Shown one piece after another: positions 21,364 through 34,257 of a stretch of 64,000 nucleotides of DNA. The stretch spans positions 4,216,001 to 4,280,000 of the forward strand of contig JANUWF010001101.1 of assembly GCA_026120185.1 (NCBI GenBank), written 5' to 3'. The notes below the pieces were generated by a model. That model was not told the origin of the DNA. It searched no databases and saw nothing but the letters and a program-made list of their open reading frames with translations. The position numbers were made by a program, and so were the translations under genes. How positions within the stretch are numbered: the first letter of the stretch is position 1; each line of letters begins with the position of its first letter. The stretch comes from Voacanga thouarsii (taxonomy: Eukaryota > Streptophyta > Magnoliopsida > Gentianales > Apocynaceae).

Positions 21364-22963
21364 ACTTTAAGCTAAGAAAATCATTAAGAAAACACAAGTC
21401 TTTATTCTTCCACAAATTTTGAAACATACCAAGGATTATAATTTCCCTTAAAACTTTAGATACAACTATTTCCATTCATTAAACCCTTTGAAAATAATTC
21501 AAAATTTTGAAACATTTAACAAAACATCACAAAACTCTTGACGTCAAATAAATCAAGTGTATATCTTAGTCTAAGAAAATTATTTCACCCTTTAAGTTAA
21601 AAACATAGATAATATAAATCATATAAGTCAAGCTATCCACCAACTCAAGTATTATAAATCCAAAATTTGCACAACTCAAGTCATAATGTACGGAAAGTAC
21701 TCTTATTTTTTTAAATGATTTAGGAAATTTATAGCCTCAAGTATATAAATTTCTTTTCACACACCGTATTAGCCCCCTTTTAGTCATCATTTATCAATTT
21801 TTTCAGCCTCTTTCCTCTCTTTTGCTTTTGAGAATTCATAGCCTCAAGAACGTGAATTTCTCTTCACTATCTATACTAGCTCCCATAATCAAGCAAAAAC
21901 AATGCCCTCTTATCTTCAAAGAGAAAACAACAACTCATGTTCTCAATTTTTTCAACTCACAAAAATGTTCCACAATTTCCCACAATCTTTCCTCTCAAAG
22001 ATCTTTTATCTCCTCACATTCCTCATCATAACTAAAAGCTAAGAAAAGTTTAAACCTATAATATATGAGTTAACCAATAAAATTTTTCCACATTCATCAT
22101 ATTCTCCATATTCAAACTAGATATGTTAAATGATATTCAAACACCAATGCATAAACAAGATTAATCCAAATTCTCAATTTTTGACAATATCCTATCCAAT
22201 AAACTAATTTCATAAAAATCCACCAAATGAATAACAAAAATTCATATCCAAGTAAGAAAAAGAATTGCATCATTGCTAAACAATGAAAACCACAAACAAA
22301 AAAAAAAAAAATTGAAAATTCGACACAAAAATGCTATGGAAAATATCTTCAATACCTACATTCTCCCACCCCCCCTTTCCCCCACTTAAACTGGACATTG
22401 TCCTCAATGGCCAAAAAGATAACAATGAAAGCAAAGCTAAGAACATCAAAATCAATAAAGAGGAAGAATGAAGTGAAGAAAGTATTTCCATTACATATTA
22501 GGTCCAATATGTGTGAATTCACCATAAGGAGTAGTCATTAGAAAAGTTACAAGAGTACCTAACTTCAAAAGAAACAAAAATAAGAAAACATAAATCTAAA
22601 AAATAAAAAAGAAAAGTAACATAAAAGAAAAGATAACTAAAGCTATGAAAGATCATTAAAATTCAAAAGAAAAAAAATAATAGAAAATAAAATACAATAC
22701 AAGTGCAGAGAGGAAGTCAAAAGTCCTCATGAAGATCATCGGCTGCGCGACTAAAAAATGCTCCTATAGATTGTTAGATCAAAGTTTCCAACTCTTGATC
22801 TTGGACATCCTGGCGTCGATGGAGGTCCACAATAAAGTCTCGAAGCTAAAAAAGGATAGTCATTTGGCTCTCTAGTTGAGCCTCCACTCGTGCCTCAAAA
22901 TCAGTACGAGAATAAGAACTAGTAGCACAGGTGATAGGTCTAGTAGGCTGCTCCTCCTCCTCT
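21364..22963 (-). other. Element CD 3' internal region, non-coding
   Basis: No ORF that I can support. It is A/T-rich, with an internal polypurine module at 22370-22412 (minus strand GGACAATGTCCAGTTTAAGTG then GGGGG). Further right, a CT/AG-rich stretch leads into the copia solo LTR at 22964. Confidence 0.6.
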
Positions 22964-24719
22964 TGTTGGGTATCTCGTGCATATCATATATAGCACAGTG
23001 GAAAAATAAGAACAAGATACAATCCCAGGACTCGCATACATGTGGAAAACAAGATATAAAGAGAACAAATGTAACGGTTTTACCTTTCTTTGAGCGTTTG
23101 AAAATAGAAGTTTTCCTTCTTCTCTCTGACGATTGTGGCGTGATCCAGCAATCCCCTTGATCAAACACCATGAGAATTGAATGTCCAACCACTACATTCA
23201 TGGTGTGTGATTATCTCTAACAGAAATTCACACGGAGGATCACACTTAAGCACCAAGATTTTCTGTGCTAGCAGAAAACAACAATGGCGGCTAGGGTTTG
23301 ATGAAGATCAATGAGAGAGAAAAAGAGAAGAGAAGGGAGTTGTGTATCCCTAGGGTTTTGGAGTTGTCTTTCGTGTGTTCTTTAGCAAGCAGGAATCGTG
23401 CATATATCCCATATATTACACAAAAATCTCCTACTGAAAGTACTCCATCTAAGAATTCTAAAATAGTTAGAATTCCCTAATTGTAATTGGAAACATCAAG
23501 TTCTCACAATTATAATTTGGACCATAAATTATAACTAATTATAATTTGGTCACAACAACTTCTCTTTCTCGCAATAAACACTACTATGTTATCAAATAAC
23601 ATCTTGAGTATGTAGTCCTCTATTGTGTGTGACCTATTAGGTTTCCCAGTTAATTGGTAGCGAACATGAATTAATCCAAATGTCTTTGAAATTAATAATC
23701 CATAATTAATTAGAATTAATCATATTAATTCTAATCAGGATTGGTTTATTAATTCATCAATTAATAAACCCATATTCCCAAATCATGAGCGGTATCTAAC
23801 AACACATCATGACCACCCAAGAGTCTAGGAAGTTAAGTGACTTGACATGAACCCTTCAATAACAAACTACAGTGCAATTAACTCATTTCACCATACAATA
23901 TCTTATTCAGTTTTGACTACGGAATTAATACCAACTCCCTCCAGAATATATTAACTCTGGCCCGAATATAATAGTAATTGTACCAAAAATATACTACTCT
24001 AGATGTGTATCAATTGGAACTGTTTCCAATACACAGTCTCCTTGGCTAACGACTTCTCGAGTAGTAATTCATAAAAGTGGTCGTAAGATATTTGCCCCTA
24101 CTATTAGGAGTGATGAATCCTTTACTGACCCTCTCAACTACTTTCGTTTACCTCACAATGTACCTAATATCCATCCCATAGGTGGCCCTCGATCTGGCTC
24201 CAAAAATTGGAATCAAAGCATGATGCTCAGCAAATAAAGTACATTGGAGATATCAAGTCTAAGGATACTTGCACGTTTACTATATTGAGATTGTATCACT
24301 GGCATTAAATAGTTATCCATGTGATTATCTCATAGTTAGGTCATCCAATGTACTTGTTCTATTAACAAGCATCTACGTGTTAACTTTGAGTATTTCAATA
24401 CTCATGGATATGAGAAACACTGCCTGATCAAATTAGGAAGTCTAACACATGTTAGTCTTAACACATTAATGATGCCCTATCTCATTAATACTTTGACTAG
24501 GGACTATTTAAGTACTAACACTATACAATATCGTAGGAATCTCATATCATGATCTCTATCATGATTTCTTTAATACAGTGTTGTACTAAGGACTTTATCT
24601 AACAGTTATATTACACAAAAGTAAACAAAAGAAACTGTAAGATAAATAATGCCTTCTATTAAAATAAAATGTGTCATATACAACGTATAAGTGATTGCCT
24701 CTAGGGCATAACACTAACA
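22964..24719 (-). mobile_element. Copia solo LTR of the element E family (1756 bp)
   Basis: Aligns end to end with both LTRs of copia E (39734-41466 and 56415-58150). It runs from TGTTGGGTATCTCGTGC to the family start, whose minus-strand reading is TGTTAGTGTTATGCCCTAGA. No internal sequence or primer site is attached on either side. Flanks are CCTCT (22959-22963) and CCTCC (24720-24724), a 5-bp duplication with one mismatch in a (CTC)n tract. It interrupts CD's internal region just downstream of the plant transposon protein ORF. Confidence 0.85.
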
Positions 24720-24879
24720 CCTCCTCCTCCTCCTCCTCATCAGGGGAAAGCTCCACCATCCTGGGGTGTTGTACCTCAAAAGGTTTTTTCCATCAACTTT
24801 CCCTCTCATCATAGCGATAATCACATTGAACCAAAGTATGATCAGTCATGAGGTCATAGTCAATAATAGGTTCACTAAG

Positions 24880-25520
24880 CTATCCATCTAATTGCACTCC
24901 AAAATCTGTAAGGGTACGCATAATAACTAAGAAAATTTTGAGGGCTTTGGCTGATATGCCAGAGTAAACAACCTCTCGCATGGACTGAATAATAATAGGA
25001 ACAAGGGGAATAGGCTCATTCATTCTCATCTTATCCAGAATGTAAAGATCAAGGACCCTAGACTCATTGAAGTCACTAGCTTTAGGGTAAATATTGAAAG
25101 CAAAGATGTAAACTATGGCACGTAATTGAGTCTCAAGGTCATTATTGGAGTAGCAATGATTTTGACCTATTTGCCTTTTTCTCCACATGTTCAAACTTGC
25201 CCTCATAGCACCCACATCCCAAGTAGACTCAGAAATGATCTTTTGGTTATTATGGTCTATAGCTATCCATTGCCCCTCATTAGGTACTCTCAAAATTCTG
25301 GCTAATCTAACCCCCTCAAACTCCATGGGAACTCCTTTTACAATAATAGAAATAACCTAAAGGTTGTTTTTCTTCTTATCTTTCATATTGGCATAGAACT
25401 CTCATACTCTCACAAGACAATAAGTACTGTCCATTCCAATTATAGGCTCCTACCCCAGTCACCTAAATATAGTAGAAAGTTCCAAGAAATTATCTAAGGA
25501 AGGCTTATACCACTTTTCTA
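24880..25520 (-). pseudogene. Putative plant transposon protein domain (PF20167-like) in element CD
   Basis: Read leftward, fragments resemble the domain that accompanies many plant gypsy-type elements: KWYKPSLDNFLELSTIF near 25500-25450, a GMDSTYCLVRV.EFYANMK segment near 25440-25390, then an open frame from 25326 with EFEGVRLARILRVPNEGQW, ALN-like and LYILDKMRMNEPIPLVPIII motifs, ending at 24880. The usual pattern is a 'VREFYANL..VRGV.I.....LA.ILGVP.EG' N-terminus and an 'LLY.LL....INVG..I...I' C-terminal half, both of which can be matched by eye. It lies between the pol-less centre and the 3' LTR, the position of the env-like ORF in Athila elements. Stops upstream of 25326 break it. Its molecular role is unknown. 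Confidence 0.65.
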
Positions 25521-26537
25521 CTATGGTCCTATTATGTTGATGAATTTGATACAAAATTTGACAAGTGGGGTTATAGAATTGGGTAAGTTGGATAGGTAGA
25601 GGCTCGAAAGAAGGTATAGACGAAGATGAATCTCAAACTCTCTTAGCCCCAAGTGCCAACCCCCTAGGTCTTCTAGATATGATGTGATGATGAATAAAGG
25701 TAGGATAAAAGAAAATAGGACACCCTCAGAAGTAACTCTATACACCACAAGCCAACACGACCCTCAATAGTCTCACTATTACTACAACATTCAACACACC
25801 CACCACCTAAATACAAAACACCACAAGATAGCCAACAAAATACAACACAATCCCCTCCAACAAACTTGCAAGAAATATAGCCATGGTCCAATTCCAAACA
25901 CAATATCAATAGTCATGATCAAATCATAATACTCAATAGCTACCAATCAACAATGTAAAGCTCACTACCCCAATGATAAGTTAGACATGAACGATTATCA
26001 TATGACTAGGTAAGCTCAAAATTATACCTAAAGAAAGCTTGTTCAATAGCTTCCAAAAATATGCAAATCATAAATGGCATCAAGCAAATATCATTGTCAA
26101 CTATATTCCCATGCTAACCAAGCCTCAAAGAAAGCAACATTAGCATTTAATCCATTTAACCAAAAATATACAAGAATTGTTCGGCCAAAAATCCATAGAA
26201 AAATACCCAAAAATCAATAGAAAAAATTGGACCGTGGAAAGTGTAGAAAAATCATACCAAAATAATCTCCAATGTATGGGCAATGATCCCATGCAAAAAG
26301 ATTGAAGAAATTATGCACCAAATGGAAGGATTGAAAAATGTGTTTTGGAAGAAAAGATTGAATTTTTCCTAGTTTTAATCCAAAACTTCAAGAACAAAGT
26401 GAAGATTTTGTGTCTCAAAGGTGTTTTGGAGGGTTAGAAAGCGACCCAGCGGTGTTTCAGAGTTGAACCTGTCGATGGGTTAAGAGAAAAAAATGAGAGA
26501 GATGAGAGTGTTTTGAAAAAAATAGCCAAGAAATGGC
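25521..26537 (-). other. Element CD internal region upstream of the transposon-protein ORF
   Basis: No clear domain; two short open stretches on the minus strand (75 and 78 codons) show no recognisable motif. The region ends at the giant solo LTR insertion (duplication ATGGC at 26533-26537, ATGGT at 30909-30913). Confidence 0.5.
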
Positions 26538-29500
26538 TGTAAAACCCCACCTAAACCTACCTTAGAGTAAGAGGGATGGAATGCATATCATATCACCAGA
26601 CATAAAATATATCTCTGGAATGATTTTGTGTGCCTTAGAATTGTGGTTTATAGGTTGTATGATTTATTTGTGCTTGTTGAGTCGAAAAGGGTAAAAAGGT
26701 AATTTTATTTGATGTCAAAATAGGAAGATGGCTTGAGGCTTATATATGAAGAAGATTTGGTTGAGAAAATAAGAACAAGAGTTATTGTGGTTAAGTGGTT
26801 AGAGCTTTGTGATTTAATCTCTAAGGTCTTGAGTTTAAATCCCATCACCTAAGTTTTGTTCATATTTATTTTAACCAATGTTTGAATTTTTTTCTTTCTT
26901 ACATTCCTTAAAGTTAGGAATGTTGTCTTAGGAAAGACACAATGGTAATATCTTAACTATGTGGTTTGGTCCTAAAAAGAATTCTAGAAGAATACTTGTC
27001 TCTATTATTTTTGCAAGCCTTGTCCTAACCTCTTTGAATTTAAACTAATTCTAATTCTTTAATTCATTTTTATATGCATAAGATTCTTGGATAATTTTCT
27101 TGCTTAGAATTTCGAAAATTCCAGCTCTTGTAGGATAGGAGGTTGGTCGAAAAATGTGGAGGAAGAATAGGAAGATGTTTCAATTAAATCACCATAACCA
27201 TTTCTTCAAAAAAAAAAAAAAAAAAACTCCATCTTCTTCTTGTTCTTGTTTTGGTTAAAATTTGGAAAATTTTCTAGATTTTATTCATAGCTGGTTTTCA
27301 AAATTTGCAGTAAGTTTTCTCTACCTAATTCTTGCAAGGAGCCAACCATCTTGTGTGAGGATGAAGGCTGAAATGTTTTGGCTTTCACAGCTCTACAAAC
27401 TACACCAAACTAGAATTTTTTTTCCAGCAAAAAAGCGAACATGATCATGGAGCCATTCGTTAATGCTCAAGAACACCTGAAACATTCTCCTTTCTTCATC
27501 AATATGATGGCTGGAAAACCACCATTAATGGACCTTCAAACACCCTTAAATTCCAACTACAAAATTGTTCCAAAGAAGACCAAAAATTCTGCACAAAACT
27601 ATTTCAAATCCTAAGAGTTCTTTAGCTTCAATTCCAGAATTTTTTTTCCAACTTTGCCTATTCAATGCTAAGGCCAAATTTCTTCTGCAAACTTCATTAA
27701 GTTTTGGTATTCATACAACCATGGACAGAACCTCTTGGTTTCTCCACCTACCTTGATCATTAGGACTCCATTAACTTACTTCAAAACACTCATATCTTCA
27801 CTTTATTCAAATTTATTTAAACTTCAAATTAAATTCCAGATTTTTATTTCATTAAACACTAATCTAGCTAGAAAATAAAACCAAAAAATTCTCTGCTATA
27901 TCATAGCCATTTTTGGCCAGCCCAAAACTAAAACAACTCTCCACTCCTTGGTTAAATCATAGCTAGTTCAGCCATACACCATTGAAGGACAAGAAACCTT
28001 TCAAGAGCAAACACCATTACCTAATCTAATACCTCAAACATCTCCACTTTTTTCTCAATTTGAATTTTGAAAAAGCTAAAACTCTCTCTCTCCTTCTTGG
28101 ATAACCAAAAGCCTCCCCTAAGCTAGGCCATTTGGCCATCAATCACACAACACACACGAAATCACACTCTCTCTCAATTTCTCTGAAAAACACCTAGAAC
28201 ACACACTACACTTCTTCAAGCCTAAATCACTTCTAAACATCTCCAATCACTCCCAAACTCTCTAAACTATTAGTATTCAACCTATCTTTTTCTTTGGTGT
28301 GCTTTATAACACCAAAACACACAAAGTTGAACCTTCAAGCGGATCAAACCATCTTTTTTGTTCAAGATTCGAAGAATACTAAAAAGGTAAAATAAGAACA
28401 ATCTTCTTGTTCTTCTTCTTTTCTTCAACTTCTATATACTGTTATCTCCTTACTCTCACTTTTTTCCTCTCACTCTCTCGCTCTCTCTTGGCCAAAATAT
28501 TGATGAACAACCTTGGACAATTTCGGATCCTTAAAGCCATCAAGCACTCAAGGTTCTCCCTTGACAAGCAACATCTTCAACTTTAAGTGTCATCAAACAA
28601 GTATTTTAAATATAACACTTCTTATTTATTTTGAACTCACGATAGGTAGAATGATGTGGTTGGATCGCTAATTTGTTAGAGGCATGATAGAGACATGTAT
28701 ATCATATGAAGATAGTGATTATATGATTTAGAGGTTGAGTGGGTTTAAGGCTATTGCATGAAGTATATGAAATTGTGGTTTGTGAATATGATAAACTTGG
28801 GAGTAGATTTGTGTTATAAGTTTATATGTCATTAGCAGGAGTTAGTTTGATAGAGATTGTTGCTACCCATGCCATGCTTATGCTCTTATGCTGTTAATTT
28901 AGCCAGCAAATATCATGCTAAAAATTATTACTAGTTTAATACTGTCCTTGTTGTAATATGTGTTCATCCAAGTCTTTTTTTTTTTTTTGGGTAGATTGAC
29001 ATGTTATTTGTTGAATCCTTGTGTATATGAATATGTACATAGATTTTCTCTGACAAAAAAATTATTGTACAAACTACCTTTATTATTTTTAGGATTATTC
29101 TTGCTATCATTGTTATTATTAATATAATTAATATTATTATTTAATTTAATTTACTAAATTCAGAAAACACTAAGTAGTTTCGAAATTAGAGATTATTTAA
29201 AATATTATTATTTTATTAGATAAATAAATAAAATATTTTTATTAAATATAAATAATAATACATTGGAATTAATTAATATCAAATGTCTTTTATATTCATA
29301 TTATTATTAGTTAGCCTTACAAAAACTTTTATTTACACTCATAAATATTATTTATATTAGAATAATTTATTTATTATTAATTATATTTGTTATTTGTTAT
29401 TTATTATTTATTATTTATTAATTAAAGTTAAGTATAATTTATTATTAATATTACCTATTAATTATTTATTTATTACCAATATTACTTAGGATTTTGTATT

Positions 29501-30908
29501 ACTCATTATTTATTACTAATTTTATTTATTACCAATATTACTCATTATTTATTATTTGTTAATAAATAATTAATATTATAATTTATTATTTATTATTTAT
29601 TTATAACACCTATTTATTTTAACTTATCAAACTAATTTTATTTTATAAAATATTTTATCAACTAGTGTTAAAGCTTAAGGCATTGTTGTCATAGCTAGGT
29701 GTTGTTGTAGCTAGCTGAATTTAAGAGCTATTTATTTAAAGCAAGTATTTTCTAGATATTGACTTATACATTGCATTTACCCCAGGTAGGGTTAGATTGC
29801 CTTGAAATTACCTTGGAAGGCTTTTGTACCAAGAAGAGCAAAAGATTAGGTAAGTTCTTGCATAAAGCTATTTGAAGATCGAAGTTACCTTGGCAAGTCA
29901 AACACCATGTATACAAGAATTTGTACTGTAAATGTAATTATGGACAATTTTCCTTTTCTTTTCAGTCAAGCAAACCATTTAAAGTTGAACAAGTAATTTT
30001 ATACAAAATACTAAACTTTTCCTAAAAACTAACTTTGATAAGAATTTTAGAAACCATAATTGCTATTTCAAAGAGAATCATTGTATGATCTTTCTTTTCC
30101 CAAGTGGGACAAACACAACGTTGAGTACTCAATAAGGGTAGATTACTAGGACTAGTCTTTGAAGGGTTAGGGTAAGTCTCTTAGTAGGTGGCCACCTCTG
30201 GGGGTGAGTCCTTCTCGGATAGGATGTCGTCCTGTAGGTCATACCGGTCCGAGCTACCAAGTTCAGTGAAGTGGACTGTATATTTCTAGAATAGACAACT
30301 AGTAAATTTGGGTGTAGAGATAAAGGAGTATCTCACCCAGTAGACCATACACCTACCTTGTGTCAATATACACAAAGTGTGGCATCCTAAACGTTTTGTT
30401 ATAATGGTGCACAAAGTGTAGTGCCATGGCTACCTCTTTTAAGTGGTTATATTTATCGTATACATGTATGATTTGAAAGGAAAACACCACTCTTCATTTG
30501 TGAAATTTATTTGAAACTTGCCAGTATTTTCTTTTATGAAAATTTCTCAACTTGCATACATGAACTATTTTACCTGAAACATTCAAAGCACACACGGGCT
30601 TACTGAGATTTATGTCTCACCACCTTTTATACCATGCTTTCAGGTCAGTCTTATTGTGAAGGTTATTGACTAGAGATTGCCTATATTTTGAAGACTTATT
30701 TCTTTTCCCATGTATTTCATTTGAGAGACTTTAACTGACATTTATTTATTTTTTTGATCTTTTTCATGCATTTCTTGGGATGTAATAAGTTTAATTTTGA
30801 ATTATTTCTTTCATTTCTTTTGTGAGTCCTAGTTATAAAGACCCATTGTCCTATGGACGGGATGACATCCCCAGTCCTAATAGGGTACGTAGGTAGTGAG
30901 GTGTTACA
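26538..30908 (+). mobile_element. Giant solo LTR, copy 2 (4371 bp)
   Basis: Starts TGTAAAACCCCACC and ends GTGAGGTGTTACA. The 5-bp flanks ATGGC/ATGGT differ at one base. It aligns with copy 1 (opposite orientation) throughout, including the start block with GATATGCAT-like sequence, the central tri- and dinucleotide tracts and the 3' block with GGACGGGATGACATCCCC and GGGTACGTAG. It contains no primer site, polypurine tract or convincing ORF. It sits between CD's gag and 3' ORF, at or near the place where pol is missing. Confidence 0.75.
29090..29640. repeat. A/T-only low-complexity stretch (TTATTATTAATT type)
   Basis: About 550 bp made of TTATTA, TTAATT and TTTATTA words with hardly any G or C, inside giant solo LTR copy 2. 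It corresponds to the A/T-rich stretch with the (ATT)n tract at about 7790-8110 in copy 1. Confidence 0.85.
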
Positions 30909-30913
30909 ATGGT

Positions 30914-31136
30914 CGTGGGTTGTCTTATGGCCGATCGAGCCAAGCGCCAGGCTCATGGACTAGGCATGGCACCCGGTCTATTCTGCCTCCGTATTGCTAT
31001 CGGGCTGTGCTGGTCCAGTGCCTTGGAGAAGGTTCGGGCTCGGCACCAGGTCAGTTCCGACCAACCAAAATGCATTTTTTTTAAATTAATTAATTGAACA
31101 TAAAAAATACTTAAAACATGAAATCACGAAGAGAAT
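30914..31136 (-). other. Element CD internal fragment, GC-rich
   Basis: A short GC-rich piece (30914-31065) between the solo LTR and gag. It contains words such as GGCACCAGGTC and TGGTCCAGTGCC, reminiscent of the GC-rich block of the family LTRs, but I cannot assign it. Short frames on the plus strand have no recognisable motif. Confidence 0.4.
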
Positions 31137-32614
31137 TCATTCTAAAAATTTTTTAAAAAACAACACAAGGAATAAAAAACACACAAAAATTAAAGAGATG
31201 TCCCCAAGCTCAAAGCAGCAAAAATAATCTTTTTCCACGGGCTTGGTCACATGGATTAGTCTCAGTATTGCTTGGAAATGATCCCGTTTGATGATCTCCA
31301 AGGAGTTTGGAAAGTTGTCCAATCTGATTCTCAATGTTTCGCATGGATGCCTCCAAATTTCTTGTGGTCGCATCTACTCCTTAGAATCGTGTCTCCGTAC
31401 CACTTACCAATTAGTTAACCAACTTCTCCAATTATAGCTTACTCGGTGGGGCATTATAAGACAAGGGCAGTTAAGTCCTTTGAGTCTCAAAATTAGAAGA
31501 AGCTTGCCTAAGTTGGTTTTGGTTATTCTACGAAAAGTTAGGATAATTTCTCCAACCTCGGTTGTAAGTAGTGCTATAGGAATTATTTCCTTGTCGTCTA
31601 TTGCTCACAAATGCAGCTTGTTCTAACAACTCTTGTAAAGACCCCATATCTTGGCACTCATGGTTTGGATGCCCTTCCCCACAAAAATCACAAGTCACAT
31701 TCATTACCTACCCTTGAGAAGGAGACATTACCAATTGATCTATCTTCTATGTTAGTGCTTCCACCATTAGCTCTAAAGCTACTATTGCATCCACCTTGTG
31801 CACTCCATAGACGCGAGCTCTTAATCGTGAACTATCCCAAGCATAGTTATTTTTGGCCAAATTTTCAATCAAATCAAATACCTCTTCCGGGGTCTTAGAA
31901 TTAATGGTGCCTCTTGCAGATGCATCGACTAATTGCCTAGCAACAAAGCTCAAACCACTGTGAAAGATTTGTATTTGCATACCCAACTCAAACCCATGAT
32001 GAGAACAATTTCTAAACATCTCCTTAATCCTCTCCCAATACTCATAAAGGTTTTCAGACTCTAATTATTGGAAGGCAAAAATATCAGTCCTAAGCTTGGA
32101 TGTTCTAGTTGGAGGAAAATATTTTGTCAAAATATTTTTAGCTAAAACATTCCAAGTAGTGATGGATCTGGTTGGCAAAGATTTTAATCACGATTTCACT
32201 CTTTCTCTCAAAGAAAAAGGGGAAAGCATTAGTTTGATGGTATCCTCAAAAACACCATTCATCCTAAAAGTGTCACAGATTTCTAAAAAAACTCACAAGG
32301 TGGGCATTGGGATCTTCCTCAGGTAGCCCGTCAAATTATACCATGTTTTAGATTATTTGGATTATGTTGGACTTTTTTTAAAAATTGTTAGCCTTTATCC
32401 TAGGTCTCATAATACTTGAGCTCGTACCTGAGATTGCAGGTTTCACAAAGTCAGCCATAGTCTGTCTGTTAATTCCACCATTACAACCATTGTCGGGTTG
32501 ATTTACCTTCATGTCTTTTCTTACCCTTTCACTTACAACCTTTCGAACGTTGATGAGGCTTTTCTTGACCTCAGGATCAAGATCTACTATGCTGATATTG
32601 GATCGTCGAGTCAT
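31137..32614 (-). pseudogene. Athila-type Ty3/gypsy gag (element CD)
   Basis: Gag starts near 32614 (MTRRSNISIVDLD). Reading leftward, the retrotransposon gag core follows: a LEICDTFRMNGV segment near 32270, LFPFSLREKVKS near 32215, LPTRSITTWNVLAKNILTKY near 32180-32120, ESENLYEYWERIKEMF near 32055-32010, then an open frame 32019-31747 with QIQIFHSGLS, SARGTINSKTPEEVFDLIEN and NNYAWDSSR. A zinc knuckle CDFCGEGHPNHEC lies near 31695-31655, and the distal NIE(N/I)QIGQLSKLLGDHQTG segment near 31345-31290. This is the order in Athila/Calypso-type gag, the capsid-nucleocapsid protein. Stops and frameshifts are scattered throughout. Protease and the rest of pol do not follow. Confidence 0.88.
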
Positions 32615-32850
32615 ACACTAAGGGCAAGGTCTACATAAAACAAAAGATAGTGAGATTATAGAAATTACAAATTAGACAGTTAGCATATATTCACACATTA
32701 AATTAGAAAAACTACAATATGTAGGGACATTAAAGTACAAGTATACAAGAAAACAAAATATGGCACCTATTCATACAAGGAACATATTTACATATAAGCA
32801 TATAAATATGGTTAAATCAATAAAATCCAAACTTTCATGATATTGTTCAT

Positions 32851-32864
32851 CAACAATGGTGCCA
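32851..32864 (-). other. Element CD primer-binding site, decayed tRNA-Asp type
   Basis: On the minus strand TGGCACCATTGTTG lies 6 bp after the 5' LTR end. The first 11 bases match A's site; the GGGGA end has been lost. Confidence 0.7.
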
Positions 32865-32870
32865 AAAACT

Positions 32871-34252
32871 TGATGCGTAAATTTTGGGTGTATAAAAATC
32901 ATCAAGTTTAAATCTATTCTTTAGTCAAGTTTTAATTAAAATATTAATCCCAAAATACACATACGAATAAGTATACTCAACACAAACATTGTATAGAGAA
33001 TTAACGAGTATCAATCCTTAAAGGAATAAATACACACTAATCACTTTTCATTCATTGTTTAACCAACCAAATAAAGTGAGAAAATAAGAAAAAGAAAAAT
33101 AAAGAAATATATACAACTCAAAGATGTGAAAATATGCAATTTAAACAAAAGCTTTCGAAAACATGATAATGAATCACTTAGCCAATATCACAATCAATTA
33201 TTATCTTGGCCTCATAAAGGATTTAATAGAGATCCACTTCATTTACAATCTATGAAATCACTATCTTCTAGTTAACTTAGTAAACATATTTTGTCTCAAC
33301 CAATTTACCCAAAAGATGCATTAAAATCAATCTTCATATAAATTCCTATATTCTAGGTGATGTAAAACATGAAATTAGTTAATGAATCTATATTCTAACA
33401 ATTGTCAACCAACCTTTGATTACTTAAGTTCTTAACAATTAACCCCTTTTTCAAGTAAGTTAAGAGATAACAAATATGAAATTAATTAATTGAAGTCATT
33501 ACCAACCCATTTTTCAAGTAAGCTAATAACAAAAACCAATCAACTAACTCCGTAAGTAAAATAAGTAATCAAATACTAAGAACAATAATTAATTGATCAA
33601 AAACTAAATTACTTAATAAATCATGAATCCCAAAAACAATGTCAAATTACAATTGAAGTATTAAGTACATAATTATTTAAGAAAAAAAATAAAGGTAAAA
33701 CAAAATACTTATAGACAAGCCTCATTCTTCTCCATTGAAGACTCTCTTGAATAACCCTCCTTGAATGTTGAACCTCACCTCTTTTGAATAAGTGGAAATT
33801 TTGATATTGGATTCACTCCCAATCTCTTGTGTTTTCTCTTGGTTTTATAGGCTTCTTTGATGCCAAATTCGTTGCTTGAGAAGTTTGGATAAGTAGGAAT
33901 TGAAAAATACCGAAATCTTTAGAAAATTACTAAATTTGTGCATAGGATTTCCGTGCTCTAGAGCGGTCTTGGTGCCAGACCCTTTCAACCCACATGGCGC
34001 CAAGTGTGTTCTGTTTTTCCCCTGAGTTTTGCTCTATTTTCCACTATTCGAGCAAAATGGACCTGGCATCGGGAATGTACTGGAAAATTCTCTTTTTTGC
34101 TCGAAATCAACTTAAATCTGTACAAATTTATTAAAAACACTTTCTACAAACAAAATATCAAATAGGAAGGAATATGCCTACTTATTACAAAAAAAGTCTC
34201 TCAATTTATCCTTAAATAATTAGGAAAATAATGATGATTTTAGCCCCTATCA
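32871..34252 (-). repeat. Element CD 5' LTR
   Basis: 1382 bp, complete. Minus-strand reading starts TGATAGGGGCTAAAATC and ends ...TTTACGCATCA. It is followed on the right by the ATTCC duplication (34253-34257). It matches the split 3' LTR (2952-3445 plus 20426-21323) with many differences. Confidence 0.9.
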
Positions 34253-34257
34253 ATTCC

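Larger units (their letters stand above)
2952..34252 (-). mobile_element. Element CD: Athila-like Ty3/gypsy retrotransposon relic with nested insertions
   Basis: Two related LTRs bound the element: the 5' LTR at 32871-34252 (1382 bp) and the 3' LTR at 2952-3445 plus 20426-21323 (about 1392 bp once element A is removed). Both start TGATAG/TGATAAG and end in a TGATGCG-complement terminus, and ATTCC is duplicated on both sides. The internal region, once insertions are removed, is about 5.4 kb. It has a tRNA-Asp-like primer site next to the 5' LTR, a broken Athila-type gag, a 3' ORF of the plant transposon protein type and a polypurine tract. Protease, reverse transcriptase, RNase H and integrase are absent. 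The LTRs differ at many positions, so it is old. It hosts element A, a copia solo LTR and a giant solo LTR. Confidence 0.88.

Noticed and set aside
22872..23201. Overlapping frames of 82-109 codons on both strands
   Set aside because: They span the junction of element CD and the copia solo LTR; no motif, and the homologous LTR parts of E carry only short frames.
30896..31097. Two overlapping 62-codon plus-strand frames
   Set aside because: They cross the border of solo LTR copy 2 and CD's internal region; no motif.
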